A stretch of 54,999 nucleotides of DNA from Candidatus Obscuribacterales bacterium (GTDB taxonomy: Bacteria; Cyanobacteriota; Vampirovibrionia; Obscuribacterales; Obscuribacteraceae). The notes below the pieces were generated by a model. It ran no database searches and had not been told where the DNA came from. It worked only from the letters and a program-made list of their open reading frames with translations. Positions 35,164-43,302 of this stretch are shown here, piece after piece. The DNA is taken from the NCBI GenBank assembly GCA_019745505.1, contig JAIETE010000299.1:1-54999 (forward strand). Direction: 5' to 3'. Within the stretch, counting starts at the first letter, position 1, and each line of letters opens with the position of its first letter. Both the position numbers and the translations under genes were made by a program.

Positions 35164-36432
35164 CTAAATATTTGCACGAGCGACTTGCGAAAAGTATTGC
35201 TTGAACAAAGACATATGAATTTTAAAAACACCGTCATCGAGCATCTCAAACTTCTCATGCCTAGGGTCGCTTTTCAAAGCAAACCGTCGTGAATTCGCAC
35301 CATGAGGATTTCTCAATTTAATGAGACCACTCGCGGGGTCAAATCCAATGATTGTGTAAGCATGACTTGGTTCTACAAGAAGCGACATGTCTCTAGGCAT
35401 ATAAGCGTAGTTGTTAGAACCACAAATGATTGGATTCTGCGACTTTACAGCACCATCGATGAACGAAGACAACTCTTGGTCCGAACATTCATCCGGGTCC
35501 AATACCTGAGCCTTCTGCCCGGTTAGACACGCTAGCCCTTCAGATAGCAAATTCCCGTTGTCCTCCGGGAATTTCAGCACTTGCCCACATTCAATGAGCG
35601 TCGCCCACAAAGCCTTGTTATGAATGCCCTTTTCTTCAAGCATCTTTTCATCGATGTTGTAGATTTTCCCATCGCCGGGAAAACGAACAACATATGTGCC
35701 TTCCTTGGGACCAAAACTGACCATCTCGGCCATGAGACGCTGCCCTCGCGGCAACGAAGCCAATGTAGACATAGTGCTCTCAAACCAGCAATTCGGATAG
35801 TACATCTGGTCAATACCATTGGCACCTTCCTTCGCGATTTCAGCAGCACTGAAGACTCGTGCACCGGGCTTTCCCGATTCTCGCCACTTAGCCATCATCG
35901 GCGAGACACCACCGTGTTTACCGGATGCACTCTCCTTCTTCGCAATTTGCTCGGCAACGTACTTGCGGCCTTCTTCTGTCTTCAGCAACTCTTCCGTTGA
36001 TTTTCCTTTCAAGGAAGGAGGCACAGACTCAGAGACAGTACCAACGGATGATGCAGTGGAAGTAGAAGGTGCATCAGGAAAGAGCTTAGCGGCAAAACTA
36101 GCTTCCAGTGCGGAAGGAAAATTGGTAGAGATGTACTGACAAAGCTGCTTGGCACGAGCGTTTCTATTGCAGGCTCTGAGCGAGAGCGCCGCATAATAGT
36201 ACAGGCGCGCGCTTGGGGTGGAAGAAGCAATCAACGCTTCAAAAGCATCCGCCGACTCGCGATACTTTTGCTGAGTATAAAGCGCCCAGGCATTCCGCAA
36301 AGCGGTTTCATTCACAGGCCCCGCGGCTGCGGCCACCAATATACTGTTGGAAAACAACATCACAACGGTAGCAGCCTTCAGCAGAGCACTGCCGCAAATG
36401 GAGGTGCGGTTTACGCGTTTTTCTTCGCTCAT
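35164..36432 (-). CDS. Secreted calpain-like cysteine protease with TPR-like N-terminus
   Basis: 422 residues. Signal peptide about 1-37 (ATVVMLFSNSILVAAAAG), two TPR-like helix pairs about 42-118 (ALRNAWALYTQQKYRESAD, RAKQLCQYISTNFPSALEAS), a linker, then a domain with the calpain signature: Cys215 in YYPNCWFESTMSTLASLP, His357 in SHAYTIIGFD, Asn375 in KLRNPHG. The Cys-to-His and His-to-Asn distances (142 and 18) are close to those in calpains (157 and 24). No Ca-binding EF-hands are visible. Role inferred: an extracytoplasmic protease. First gene of the cluster; the pseudoprotease paralogue follows after 12 bp, then two kinases. Confidence 0.85.
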   Translation of the reverse strand: MSEEKRVNRTSICGSALLKAATVVMLFSNSILVAAAAGPVNETALRNAWALYTQQKYRESADAFEALIASSTPSARLYYYAALSLRACNRNARAKQLCQYISTNFPSALEASFAAKLFPDAPSTSTASSVGTVSESVPPSLKGKSTEELLKTEEGRKYVAEQIAKKESASGKHGGVSPMMAKWRESGKPGARVFSAAEIAKEGANGIDQMYYPNCWFESTMSTLASLPRGQRLMAEMVSFGPKEGTYVVRFPGDGKIYNIDEKMLEEKGIHNKALWATLIECGQVLKFPEDNGNLLSEGLACLTGQKAQVLDPDECSDQELSSFIDGAVKSQNPIICGSNNYAYMPRDMSLLVEPSHAYTIIGFDPASGLIKLRNPHGANSRRFALKSDPRHEKFEMLDDGVFKIHMSLFKQYFSQVARANI

Positions 36433-36711
36433 CGATGTTTCACTCTGTCAGATGAAGAGACAAAAAATATGTAATAGCTATTCCAATTAATACCCCATTT
36501 AGGGCCCAGAATTCTCCTCCGTGGGAGAGCCAGGCTTCATTTTTTACCTAAATGTTTGTGTTAAATCCGAATCCGCGGCGCGCAGCAGCATTGAGTTAAT
36601 CTGGACAAGTCGTTCAAGGGTTGTGGCCGTTTTAGCAGCTTTCGACCGAAGGGGAATAAAATGCATAGAATACGTATTTGAAATTAGAGCCAGGCTAGAC
36701 AAGGGGGAGCG

Positions 36712-37074
36712 GTGTCGGATTTCTTAAGTCAACTGCAAATGGTCGAGGAAGCGGTAAAAAACGCAACCAAGGGCTTCATGGCAAAACTGGATGCGGCGAC
36801 CTTCAAAATGACCATCGGCGGACTGAAGAGCAACGACCCCACTGCCGTGATGATTTCTATCGAGCAGCTGGCCAAGGAAAAGCGTGAAATCAGCATCCCT
36901 CCATTGTATGTAGTTGCGAAGGGGCATCCAGTACAGCAAGTTCGAAACAAAGCCGAGGAGGCGCTCAAACTACTGGACAAGGGGAATGAAATTCCGGCAC
37001 TCGTCAAAGGCAAAGAAGTAAAAGAAGCAGTCGTGGCGCTTGTCGCAAGATTCGGCAATTTCAAGAAGCTTTAG
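36712..37074 (+). CDS. Small cytoplasmic helical protein
   Basis: 120 residues from a GTG at 36712 with GGGGGAG 3-9 nt upstream. All-helical and charged; VAKGHPVQQVRNKAEEALKL resembles a HEAT-type repeat. No signal peptide, membrane span or catalytic motif. Divergent from the calpain-kinase cluster. Family not recognised. Confidence 0.75.
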   Translation: MSDFLSQLQMVEEAVKNATKGFMAKLDAATFKMTIGGLKSNDPTAVMISIEQLAKEKREISIPPLYVVAKGHPVQQVRNKAEEALKLLDKGNEIPALVKGKEVKEAVVALVARFGNFKKL

Positions 37075-37155
37075 CACGGGCGAGCAGCCTGCGCGTCCGG
37101 AATAGCTCGTGCTCGGACGTGCGGAGCCGCGGCAAATCCCCGGCTGAAAGAAGAA

Positions 37156-37182
37156 CAGGAGCCGGAACGCCTCCGGCTCCTG
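37156..37182 (-). terminator. Intrinsic terminator of cpaB
   Basis: CAGGAGCCGGA, 5-nt loop, TCCGGCTCCTG: a perfect 11-bp GC-rich stem. Leftward it is followed by TTCTTCTTTC and preceded by AATCAATAG. It lies 45 bp past the CpaB stop. The terminator at 41495 has the same AATCAATAG leader. Confidence 0.75.
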
Positions 37183-37226
37183 CTATTGATTAGGGCGACG
37201 ATCCTGCTATTGCCAGCCAAATCAGA

Positions 37227-38171
37227 CTATTTGGCAGGCACTGAAACGACGTCTTTGCGGCTGGCAGCCCAGACCTCTATTTCATGCGCAGGTTGATGTG
37301 GCGGCAATGCAACAGACGATGCCGTTGGTGTGCCTAAGCCATTCATGGTCGGTGGCTCGGGAAGATTGAATCTGGTCGGCTCCGGCAACATGGCAATGTT
37401 CGGGTCTGCTTTGGCAGGCTTAGCGAAAAGCGAGGTGACATCGACAGTAGCGATGGGCTGATGATCCTTTTCGTTGCGCAAAGAGAGATACAACTTGCTG
37501 GCAGCGACAGCTTTGACAAGTTTTTGCGCATCTTCCGGCGTTACAGCAACCGTTATAGAACTAGCGGGAGTCGCCCCTTGCTGCCCCGTTTGGCGCTGAT
37601 ATGTTTGACCAACTGCAATCACTTCGATATCAGAGAGAATCGGTGAAGCCTTTGTGTCTGCACCGGCACCGACCATGGCGAGAACATCAACATGACTTTC
37701 GGGATTCAAGAATCCAGCGACGCCAGTATTTGCATCGACAGCAAAGGTGACAGCACGCATACCTTGTTTCAGGCGCGCTTCGAAGCCGAGCGTCATCCCT
37801 TGCGGCGCAAGGTCGTGCTGGGATAACAATTGACCGGCCGTGATGCCGAACTTGCTGATGCGACCCGCAACAAGACTGGCATTCGAAACGCTGTCCACCG
37901 GTATTTTGCCAACTTCCAATTCTCTTTCTTCGAGATAGTCCATCGGAATTGCCGTTCCTTCCGGAATATCTCTAATCGCATAGACAACCTTTCCTTTGGC
38001 TGCCTGTGCCTGTTTCATACGATTAAGCTCATCATCGTATTTGTTTTTCGTACCATTCACATAGCTGCTAACCTGGAAAGTAACTAGTGACGCCAATCCC
38101 ACAATAATCAGCAGCATCATCGCAGGAGGAATTCTCGAAATCGAGAGAAACAGTGAACGCAATGGATTCAT
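37227..38171 (-). CDS. cpaB: CpaB/RcpC-family Flp pilus assembly protein
   Basis: 314 residues from the ATG at 38171, with GAAGGAG 7 nt upstream; a longer frame is open to 38204. Membrane anchor about 14-36 (AMMLLIIVGLASLVTFQVSS), SAF domain about 60-120 (VVYAIRDIPEGTAIPMDYL, then GITAGQLLSQHDL), and an RcpC domain (GMRAVTFAVDANTGVAGFL, SHVDVLAMV). A Pro-rich C-terminus follows. CpaB helps assemble the secretin channel of Tad/Flp pili. No other tad gene is in the window. Confidence 0.9.
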   Translation of the reverse strand: MNPLRSLFLSISRIPPAMMLLIIVGLASLVTFQVSSYVNGTKNKYDDELNRMKQAQAAKGKVVYAIRDIPEGTAIPMDYLEERELEVGKIPVDSVSNASLVAGRISKFGITAGQLLSQHDLAPQGMTLGFEARLKQGMRAVTFAVDANTGVAGFLNPESHVDVLAMVGAGADTKASPILSDIEVIAVGQTYQRQTGQQGATPASSITVAVTPEDAQKLVKAVAASKLYLSLRNEKDHQPIATVDVTSLFAKPAKADPNIAMLPEPTRFNLPEPPTMNGLGTPTASSVALPPHQPAHEIEVWAASRKDVVSVPAK

Positions 38172-38205
38172 AATCCAACTCCTTCGCGCACTGAGAAAGA
38201 CCAAC

Positions 38206-38225
38206 CATCCCCATCATTGGGGATG
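38206..38225. other. Short inverted repeat upstream of cpaB
   Basis: CATCCCC-atcatt-GGGGATG: a perfect 7-bp dyad about 35 bp before the CpaB start codon, in the position of a leader hairpin or regulator site. Function unknown. Confidence 0.4.
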
Positions 38226-38269
38226 CCCATTCCGGCGATAATGGGGTTTACCCTGAACCCGATTTGGGG

Positions 38270-38317
38270 GCGATGTTAGAAAGCAGCGATGTCAGAAAGC
38301 GGCGAAGTCAGAAGTCG
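38270..38317. repeat. Three tandem 16-bp repeats in a divergent promoter region
   Basis: GCGATGTTAGAAAGCA (38270-38285), GCGATGTCAGAAAGCG (38286-38301) and GCGAAGTCAGAAGTCG (38302-38317) are head-to-tail degenerate copies between the divergent cpaB and WG-repeat genes. They could be iterated regulator sites or a decayed minisatellite. The rest of the 312-bp gap holds no gene. Confidence 0.75.
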
Positions 38318-38483
38318 CAAGCCTCTTGTCCGAAAGTTCTAACGACGCTCAAAAGGCGAGAATGTGCCGCATCGGCCGAAAGTCTTAAAGATTAAACGCG
38401 CAAGGGATCTGCCTGCAATTTTGGATCAAGGAAATCGTCAAAAATAGGGCAAAATAAGATAGCCCAAGACGGATCTGAAATCA

Positions 38484-39731
38484 GTGCCTCTCAAAAAGAC
38501 AAGAATATACAAATCGATGCTTCTGTTGGCGGTGCTTGTATGTGCGGCAGCTGCGCTGTCAGGCTGCAAGTCAATGTTCGAAGCGATGCCTCATAAGAAG
38601 TGGGGATTCATCGACAAGACCGGAAAAATGGTCATCGAGCCACAGTTCGACGACGTACTTCGAGACCAGTATGGTGGCTGTTTTCCCTATACTCACAGGC
38701 TATTCAAAAATTTCAGCGAGGGTCTTTGCGCAGTAAGAGTAGGAAATAAGTGGGGTTACATAGACAAGACAGGCAATTTTGTTATCGCAGCAAAATACGA
38801 CAATGCCGGTACCTTTTCAGAAGGATTAGGTTGCGTCAGACTGGGTGCAAAATGCGGTTATGTGGACAAAACAGGCAAGCTGGTTTTGCCCCTTCAGTTC
38901 GACGCATATGAGCAATCCAACAGCGCACGCAGCGACAATCCAGATTGGGACTTCACTTCATCACTTGTTGAAAAATTCGGTTTTAGCGAAGGTTTAGCGG
39001 TATCAAGAAAAAACGGAAAAGAAGGCTACATCGATCGAAGTGGGAAGTTTGTAATTGAGCCCACATTTTTATCGGCATCGCCCTTCTATGGAGGCGTCGC
39101 AAAAGTCGAATCAGCAGATGCCGTGCGACACTATCCAAGCTCTACGTTCATCGACAAAACAGGAAAACCAATCATCGACACGCAAGAGCACTGCATAGAT
39201 TTTTCGGACAAAATATTTCTCGCGACAAACGGAAAGTTCGATGCCACGCGAAAGTTGTATTACCTGAACGCAAAAGGCGAGAGACTATGCAAAGAAGAAT
39301 TCGTCGATGCGCGGATCTTCAGCGAAGGGCTGGCAGCGGCCGCGGTCAAGTGGGCAGATGGACCGCTCGGTGAACTAGACACCGCATACGGTTACATAGA
39401 TCAGACCGGCGCATTTGTCACGCCGCAAAAATTCCAGATCAGCGGCAACAATCTAGCCGGCAATTTCCACAGTGGACGAGCAATCGTGAGCAAGACGGAA
39501 AGCGACCTGATGGGCAACAACCACGTAACCTGCGGCATTATAGACCGCAAGGGCAACTGGGTTCTGAAACCAAAATACGACCATATCTCTGCGTACTGCG
39601 ACGGGTTGGCGCGTGCATTTTCAGAGAATGGCACGGTTTATCTGGATATGAACGGCAATGAGGTGGTAAAAACCAAATCTCCATGGGGCAACAGCTTCAG
39701 CGAAGGTCTCGCTGCGGTGATGGAGAAATGA
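38484..39731 (+). CDS. WG-repeat lipoprotein
   Basis: 415 residues from a GTG at 38484. Lipoprotein signal LLLAVLVCAAAALSGC, with Cys27 the predicted lipidation site. The rest is WG repeats of about 40-60 residues: KKWGFIDKTGKMVIEP, NKWGYIDKTGNFVIAA, GYVDKTGKLVLP, GYIDRSGKFVIEP, each linked to an FSEGLAVV-type strand, seven or eight in all. WG repeats form beta-rich modules of unclear function, common in Bacteroidetes and Melainabacteria. It should be anchored at the envelope. Converges on the next gene with 7 bp between stops. Confidence 0.88.
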   Translation: MPLKKTRIYKSMLLLAVLVCAAAALSGCKSMFEAMPHKKWGFIDKTGKMVIEPQFDDVLRDQYGGCFPYTHRLFKNFSEGLCAVRVGNKWGYIDKTGNFVIAAKYDNAGTFSEGLGCVRLGAKCGYVDKTGKLVLPLQFDAYEQSNSARSDNPDWDFTSSLVEKFGFSEGLAVSRKNGKEGYIDRSGKFVIEPTFLSASPFYGGVAKVESADAVRHYPSSTFIDKTGKPIIDTQEHCIDFSDKIFLATNGKFDATRKLYYLNAKGERLCKEEFVDARIFSEGLAAAAVKWADGPLGELDTAYGYIDQTGAFVTPQKFQISGNNLAGNFHSGRAIVSKTESDLMGNNHVTCGIIDRKGNWVLKPKYDHISAYCDGLARAFSENGTVYLDMNGNEVVKTKSPWGNSFSEGLAAVMEK

Positions 39732-39738
39732 GAGTTTA

Positions 39739-40047
39739 TTACTTGCGTCTTGAAGCTACGGCTTCCTTTGCTTTACCGATTTCGAGCAAGCTCAAGAAAT
39801 TCTCGCTAACGCGATATTCGTCCGCGTACTCGGCATCAATCTTTGCCAAATAGTGAGAAAGAAATTCATAACCCATCCAGACCTGCTCGCCGACGACTCG
39901 GGGATCCGCTGTCGTGCCATGCTCTTTCAGAGTAACCATCTGATGGAGAAGGTCTTCCAGCTTAGTAAACGCCAGCACTGCTGGAGCATTCTCTCCGTAG
40001 ATCTCTTCCAGTTCTTTCAGTCTTTCTTGATCGTTTACGTAATCCAA
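39739..40047 (-). CDS. Small helical protein of unknown function
   Basis: 102 residues. TTG start at 40047 with GGGGG 8 nt upstream. The protein is charged and all-helical (LKELEEIYGENAPAVLAFT, VGEQVWMGYEFLSHYLAKID), with no signal peptide. It is 41 bp after the coiled-coil gene on the same strand and may share its transcript. Family not recognised. Confidence 0.7.
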   Translation of the reverse strand: MDYVNDQERLKELEEIYGENAPAVLAFTKLEDLLHQMVTLKEHGTTADPRVVGEQVWMGYEFLSHYLAKIDAEYADEYRVSENFLSLLEIGKAKEAVASRRK

Positions 40048-40088
40048 TTGATTTACCCCCTAGTCAATTGCAAACTAATTTCCAAAAG

Positions 40089-40742
40089 CTAAATTCCAAA
40101 AAGTGATTTTAACCAACCGCTCTGTTCTTGTTTCTCTTTGTCCTTTCGCGCAAGCTCGGACTCTAAAAAACCGATTCTCTTATTCGCGGCATCTAGTCGG
40201 TCTTGGGCGTCTGTTAAGAGCCTCTTTTGCAATTCAATCTGAGTTTTCAGTTCAATCAGTTCTTGATTCGCTTCAGTTACTGTCGATAAATTCATATCGA
40301 CGGCACCGGCTTTGACGTTCAAATTCATAGTGTGAGTGCCGGTAAACGAACCAGCCGATGCGCAGGTGGCTGTGCCGCCGCCTTCTTCGATCATTTGGCG
40401 CAATTGTTGGGCGACCAGGTCTGAAACGCCGCTGTCGCCCGATTGCATTTCTGTCTGAGAGTTGGAGATCAATTCCATTGAAGGTCTTGCAGAAACTTCC
40501 GTGCATGGCGAATCGGCAAGTTCGCTGTAAGCGTCGTCATCGTCCTTACAAGGAGCCTGGGCGAGATCCGAGCACATCTCGGTGAGTTCCGCTGTCTCGA
40601 CGACCTCGCCAATGTTTACGCACGGCGTTGTTGCAGCTTCCATACAGGACGAAATACCAGATTCAGCCGCTAACGGATCAGCGACCTTCTCCTTGTTGGG
40701 CGAAGCTTCCTGATTTTTAGCTGAACTCTTTTTCTTAGCCAT
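40089..40742 (-). CDS. Cys-dotted acidic protein with C-terminal coiled coil
   Basis: 217 residues from the ATG at 40742 (MAKKKSSAKN). After a Lys-rich leader there is a weak acidic repeat with spaced cysteines (MEAATTPC, DLAQAPC, ELADSPC), then a helix-rich end of about 70 residues with heptad character (LKTQIELQKRLLTDAQDRLD, RIGFLESELARKDKE), ending WLKSLFGI. Cytoplasmic. Likely a scaffold or oligomerising protein; family not recognised. Confidence 0.75.
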   Translation of the reverse strand: MAKKKSSAKNQEASPNKEKVADPLAAESGISSCMEAATTPCVNIGEVVETAELTEMCSDLAQAPCKDDDDAYSELADSPCTEVSARPSMELISNSQTEMQSGDSGVSDLVAQQLRQMIEEGGGTATCASAGSFTGTHTMNLNVKAGAVDMNLSTVTEANQELIELKTQIELQKRLLTDAQDRLDAANKRIGFLESELARKDKEKQEQSGWLKSLFGI

Positions 40743-40892
40743 GGTCTCTTTCTTTATCGGCGATAGGCATTTATGCCGCCTCTGCACGTTCTAAATTAGC
40801 AATCGCTTGGTCGTGAAATAATCATTCCTCTTTTTCATCCGGCGACCCCTTTAGTCTTACCTGAATTCTCGAAGAACGGATCGCCAGATAAC

Positions 40893-41249
40893 CTACATCT
40901 TTTCGTACCAGACAGGTCCTTCATTTACGACAGCCTTCTTTGGCTCTCCACCGGCTTCACCTTCGGCTCCAACGGCAGCGGCAACACCTGCGGCAGCCGG
41001 AGCGGCGGCACCGGATGCGGTATCATCAGCAATCTTAGCGGAGGCAACTTCGGCGGGAGTATCGTCCTCTTCCGGCGGCATCAAATCAATCATGCGAATA
41101 TACAAGTGCGACATCGTTTGGCACTGCACATCCGTCCATTCTTGCTTCCTGAATTCATCAAGAATGCGAAACACCTCTTTGCGGGTTTTTGCTTGTTTGA
41201 CACGCGCCAACCAAATATTGAGATCTTTGTTCTTGTCGCCTTCGGTCAT
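40893..41249 (-). CDS. Small protein with helical N-terminus and Ala-rich tail
   Basis: 118 residues. Residues 1-60 are helical and charged (LARVKQAKTRKEVFRILDEF, QTMSHLYIRMIDLMPPEEDD); 65-105 are Ala/Gly/Glu low complexity; it ends VWYEKM. No signal peptide. AGAAGAA precedes the ATG. Probably in a run with the two following leftward genes. Function unknown. Confidence 0.7.
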   Translation of the reverse strand: MTEGDKNKDLNIWLARVKQAKTRKEVFRILDEFRKQEWTDVQCQTMSHLYIRMIDLMPPEEDDTPAEVASAKIADDTASGAAAPAAAGVAAAVGAEGEAGGEPKKAVVNEGPVWYEKM

Positions 41250-41554
41250 TTTCTTCTTCGCTCTTGACCAGTTTGTCCCTGCCTGTTCTGTCCAGCATTC
41301 CCGCTTGCCGAAGCATTAAAATGCCGGCGAAGCACCCGGGCTGCCTATTTCAGCGCATAAGCGCCAAATGACGAGTTTTCACATAACTCCTGTATCAGTA
41401 TAAAGCGTTTCCTACCACACCAGTAAGGGTTGGCTTTGCCGCCTCGACGCTTTCCAGGAGACAAGGCCCGCAGGCTTACAGGCACGCAAACGAAAGGACC
41501 GGAGTCGCCCCCGGTCCTAACTATTGATTCTTCTTATCGAAGCCGCTTCAGTGA
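41250..41554. other. Gene-free stretch holding a terminator
   Basis: No coding frame that stands out. It contains the hairpin at 41495-41518 and must include the promoter for the leftward gene starting at 41249. No clear promoter box was found. Confidence 0.5.
41495..41518 (-). terminator. Intrinsic terminator of the small secreted protein gene
   Basis: AGGACCGG, 8-nt loop, CCGGTCCT, followed leftward by TTTCGTTTG and preceded by AATCAATAG, the same leader as at the cpaB terminator. It lies about 37 bp past the stop at 41555. Confidence 0.75.
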
Positions 41555-41953
41555 CTAGTCTTCCAACTTGCCAACGCTGAAGGAATCCGGGTGGAAGGGC
41601 TCGTTGAAGCCATGAACGAAGGCGTTCTTGCTGCCGTAGAACATGCCGGTCGCTCCGCCGTATACCAGAGCGGCAGGAACGGTGACGACGCTAACGAGAG
41701 CGCAGGACGGTCCGAATTCATGTCCGCCGACTTTGTCAGCGCACTTTTCAGTCAAATCCTTGTAGGACTTGACGACTTGACGGGTCACAGCAACCGGGCA
41801 ACCGACTACCATGCCAGCGCCCAAGCCACCCATACGGGTAACGATGAGCGAACCATCAACTACTTTTTCTACGCCTTCATCAGAAGCGAGTGCCGGTGTA
41901 ACCAAACCAGCTGCCATGACTGCTGAGAGCGCAAAGGCTTTCAAATTCTTCAC
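41555..41953 (-). CDS. Small secreted or envelope protein
   Basis: 132 residues from a GTG at 41953 preceded by TTGGAGG 7 nt upstream; the longer frame to 42016 lacks a site. Signal peptide about 1-23 (LKAFALSAVMAAGLVTPALA). The mature part has two hydrophobic Gly/Ala/Val-rich segments (MGGLGAGMVVGCPVAV, SCALVSVVTVPAALVYGGAT) and three Cys. It may sit in or against a membrane. Family not recognised. Confidence 0.8.
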   Translation of the reverse strand: MKNLKAFALSAVMAAGLVTPALASDEGVEKVVDGSLIVTRMGGLGAGMVVGCPVAVTRQVVKSYKDLTEKCADKVGGHEFGPSCALVSVVTVPAALVYGGATGMFYGSKNAFVHGFNEPFHPDSFSVGKLED

Positions 41954-42157
41954 GGTTAATCCTCCAATCAGATTCCCTGTCATTTTTGCCCCGGTATATC
42001 TCTTGAATTCTTCCACACTTTGTGTGGAATGAAACTAGTAAGTCTCTAAGCCGTTACATGCGTTGGGTTTTGAGCTTCGTCAGTGCGGACCTTCGAATTT
42101 CACTTTGCATCGAACGGATACACGGGCTACAGGTGGGATGTTAGCAGATTTTGCCGA

Positions 42158-43162
42158 TCAAGCACCTTCAGGATTTTTACAGAGACAAAACGCTACAACT
42201 CTGTGTTCAGCCCAAAATTTGTCGCTGAGATCGCGCCCCGTTGCCTCGCTTCGGGCGCCTACAAAGCCGCTGTGCCCGCCCCACTCCGGCGCGAGCAGCG
42301 TTACGAATGGTGTCTTTAATTTGTCTGAGAGAAACGATTCGAAGGGGACGATTGGATCGTCCTTAGACGCAATAATCAGCGTGGGCACGCGGATTTTCTC
42401 GATGAAGCGGATAGAGCTGGCTTCAGAGTAGTAGTTGTCAGCGTCACCGTAGCCGCCGTCCGGCGCCGTGAAAATGTCGTCAAAATCTTTGATAGTTTTT
42501 ACCAACCTCAATTTTTCAGCATCGAATTTGTCAGGAAAGAGAATGCTTTTCTGGCGAATTTTGGCGGTCAGTCCACGCAAGAAATGCAGTTCGTATATCT
42601 TGTTGATACCTTTGCCCAACGATTCGACGCTGGCGTGCAAATCGATAGATGGCGATATGGCGCAGACGCCTGCAAACAGACCTAGCGCATCATCGCCCAA
42701 CTCACCGGCGGCTTTGAGAATGATGTTGCCGCCCAGAGAAAAGCCGGCAAGAAAGATGTCTTTGAGGTCGAAGGTCTTCTGAATGTGGCGCGTCACCGAG
42801 ATGACATCCGCACTCATGCCGCCGTTATAGAGCGTATTACTGAGATGCAGAGTGCCACCACAATTTCGCATATTCATGCGAACAACATTCATGTCCTGGC
42901 TCATTGCCTTTCGCGCCAAACCCATCACTTGCGACGATTCGCTAGATCCTTCCAATCCATGAACGATCAGCAGCGTAGGACGTTCTTTGTGATTGGGCTG
43001 CAGATGAACATAGGTGAGTACAGAAGAGCCACTGGCCACCTCTATCACCGCTTTTTCAGCACCAGGCAAATGATGAGGCATGCGTGCGCGCGGAATGAAA
43101 GTCGGCACAATCGTCATCAAATGCGGCGATACAAGCAGTGGATGTGGAATGAAATCAGACAT
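42158..43162 (-). CDS. YheT-family alpha/beta hydrolase
   Basis: 334 residues. Nucleophile elbow GFSLGGN with Ser142; Asp in ASKDDPIVP (about 268); His297 in WGGHSGFVG; oxyanion region LLIVHGLEGSSES. The HPLLVSPHLMTIVP N-terminus and RMNMRNCGGT are typical of the YheT/EMB8 group, hydrolases and esterases of unknown natural substrate. Cytoplasmic. It begins 140 bp after the aminotransferase gene on the same strand. Confidence 0.9.
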   Translation of the reverse strand: MSDFIPHPLLVSPHLMTIVPTFIPRARMPHHLPGAEKAVIEVASGSSVLTYVHLQPNHKERPTLLIVHGLEGSSESSQVMGLARKAMSQDMNVVRMNMRNCGGTLHLSNTLYNGGMSADVISVTRHIQKTFDLKDIFLAGFSLGGNIILKAAGELGDDALGLFAGVCAISPSIDLHASVESLGKGINKIYELHFLRGLTAKIRQKSILFPDKFDAEKLRLVKTIKDFDDIFTAPDGGYGDADNYYSEASSIRFIEKIRVPTLIIASKDDPIVPFESFLSDKLKTPFVTLLAPEWGGHSGFVGARSEATGRDLSDKFWAEHRVVAFCLCKNPEGA

Positions 43163-43226
43163 TGGTTATGGATCTTCTTTGCAGGAGCACATGCAATGAG
43201 CTAGGTCTTGTATTTTGGTTGTTGAA

Positions 43227-43245
43227 GGGCGCGTGCAACGCGCCC
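43227..43245. other. Perfect 8-bp GC-rich hairpin between two leftward genes
   Basis: GGGCGCGT-GCA-ACGCGCCC, 58 bp past the aminotransferase stop, followed by two direct copies of GCGCCCCCACG. It has no U-tract, so it may be a weak or factor-assisted terminator. Confidence 0.4.
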
Positions 43246-43302
43246 CCACGTGATGCGCCCCCACGGTACAAAGCTTCCAAGGTAATCTCATGGCTAGAGT
43301 AA

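Noticed and set aside
43227-43265. REP-like element (GC-rich hairpin plus GCGCCCCCACG direct copies)
   Set aside because: Only one instance in the window; not enough to call a dispersed repeat family.
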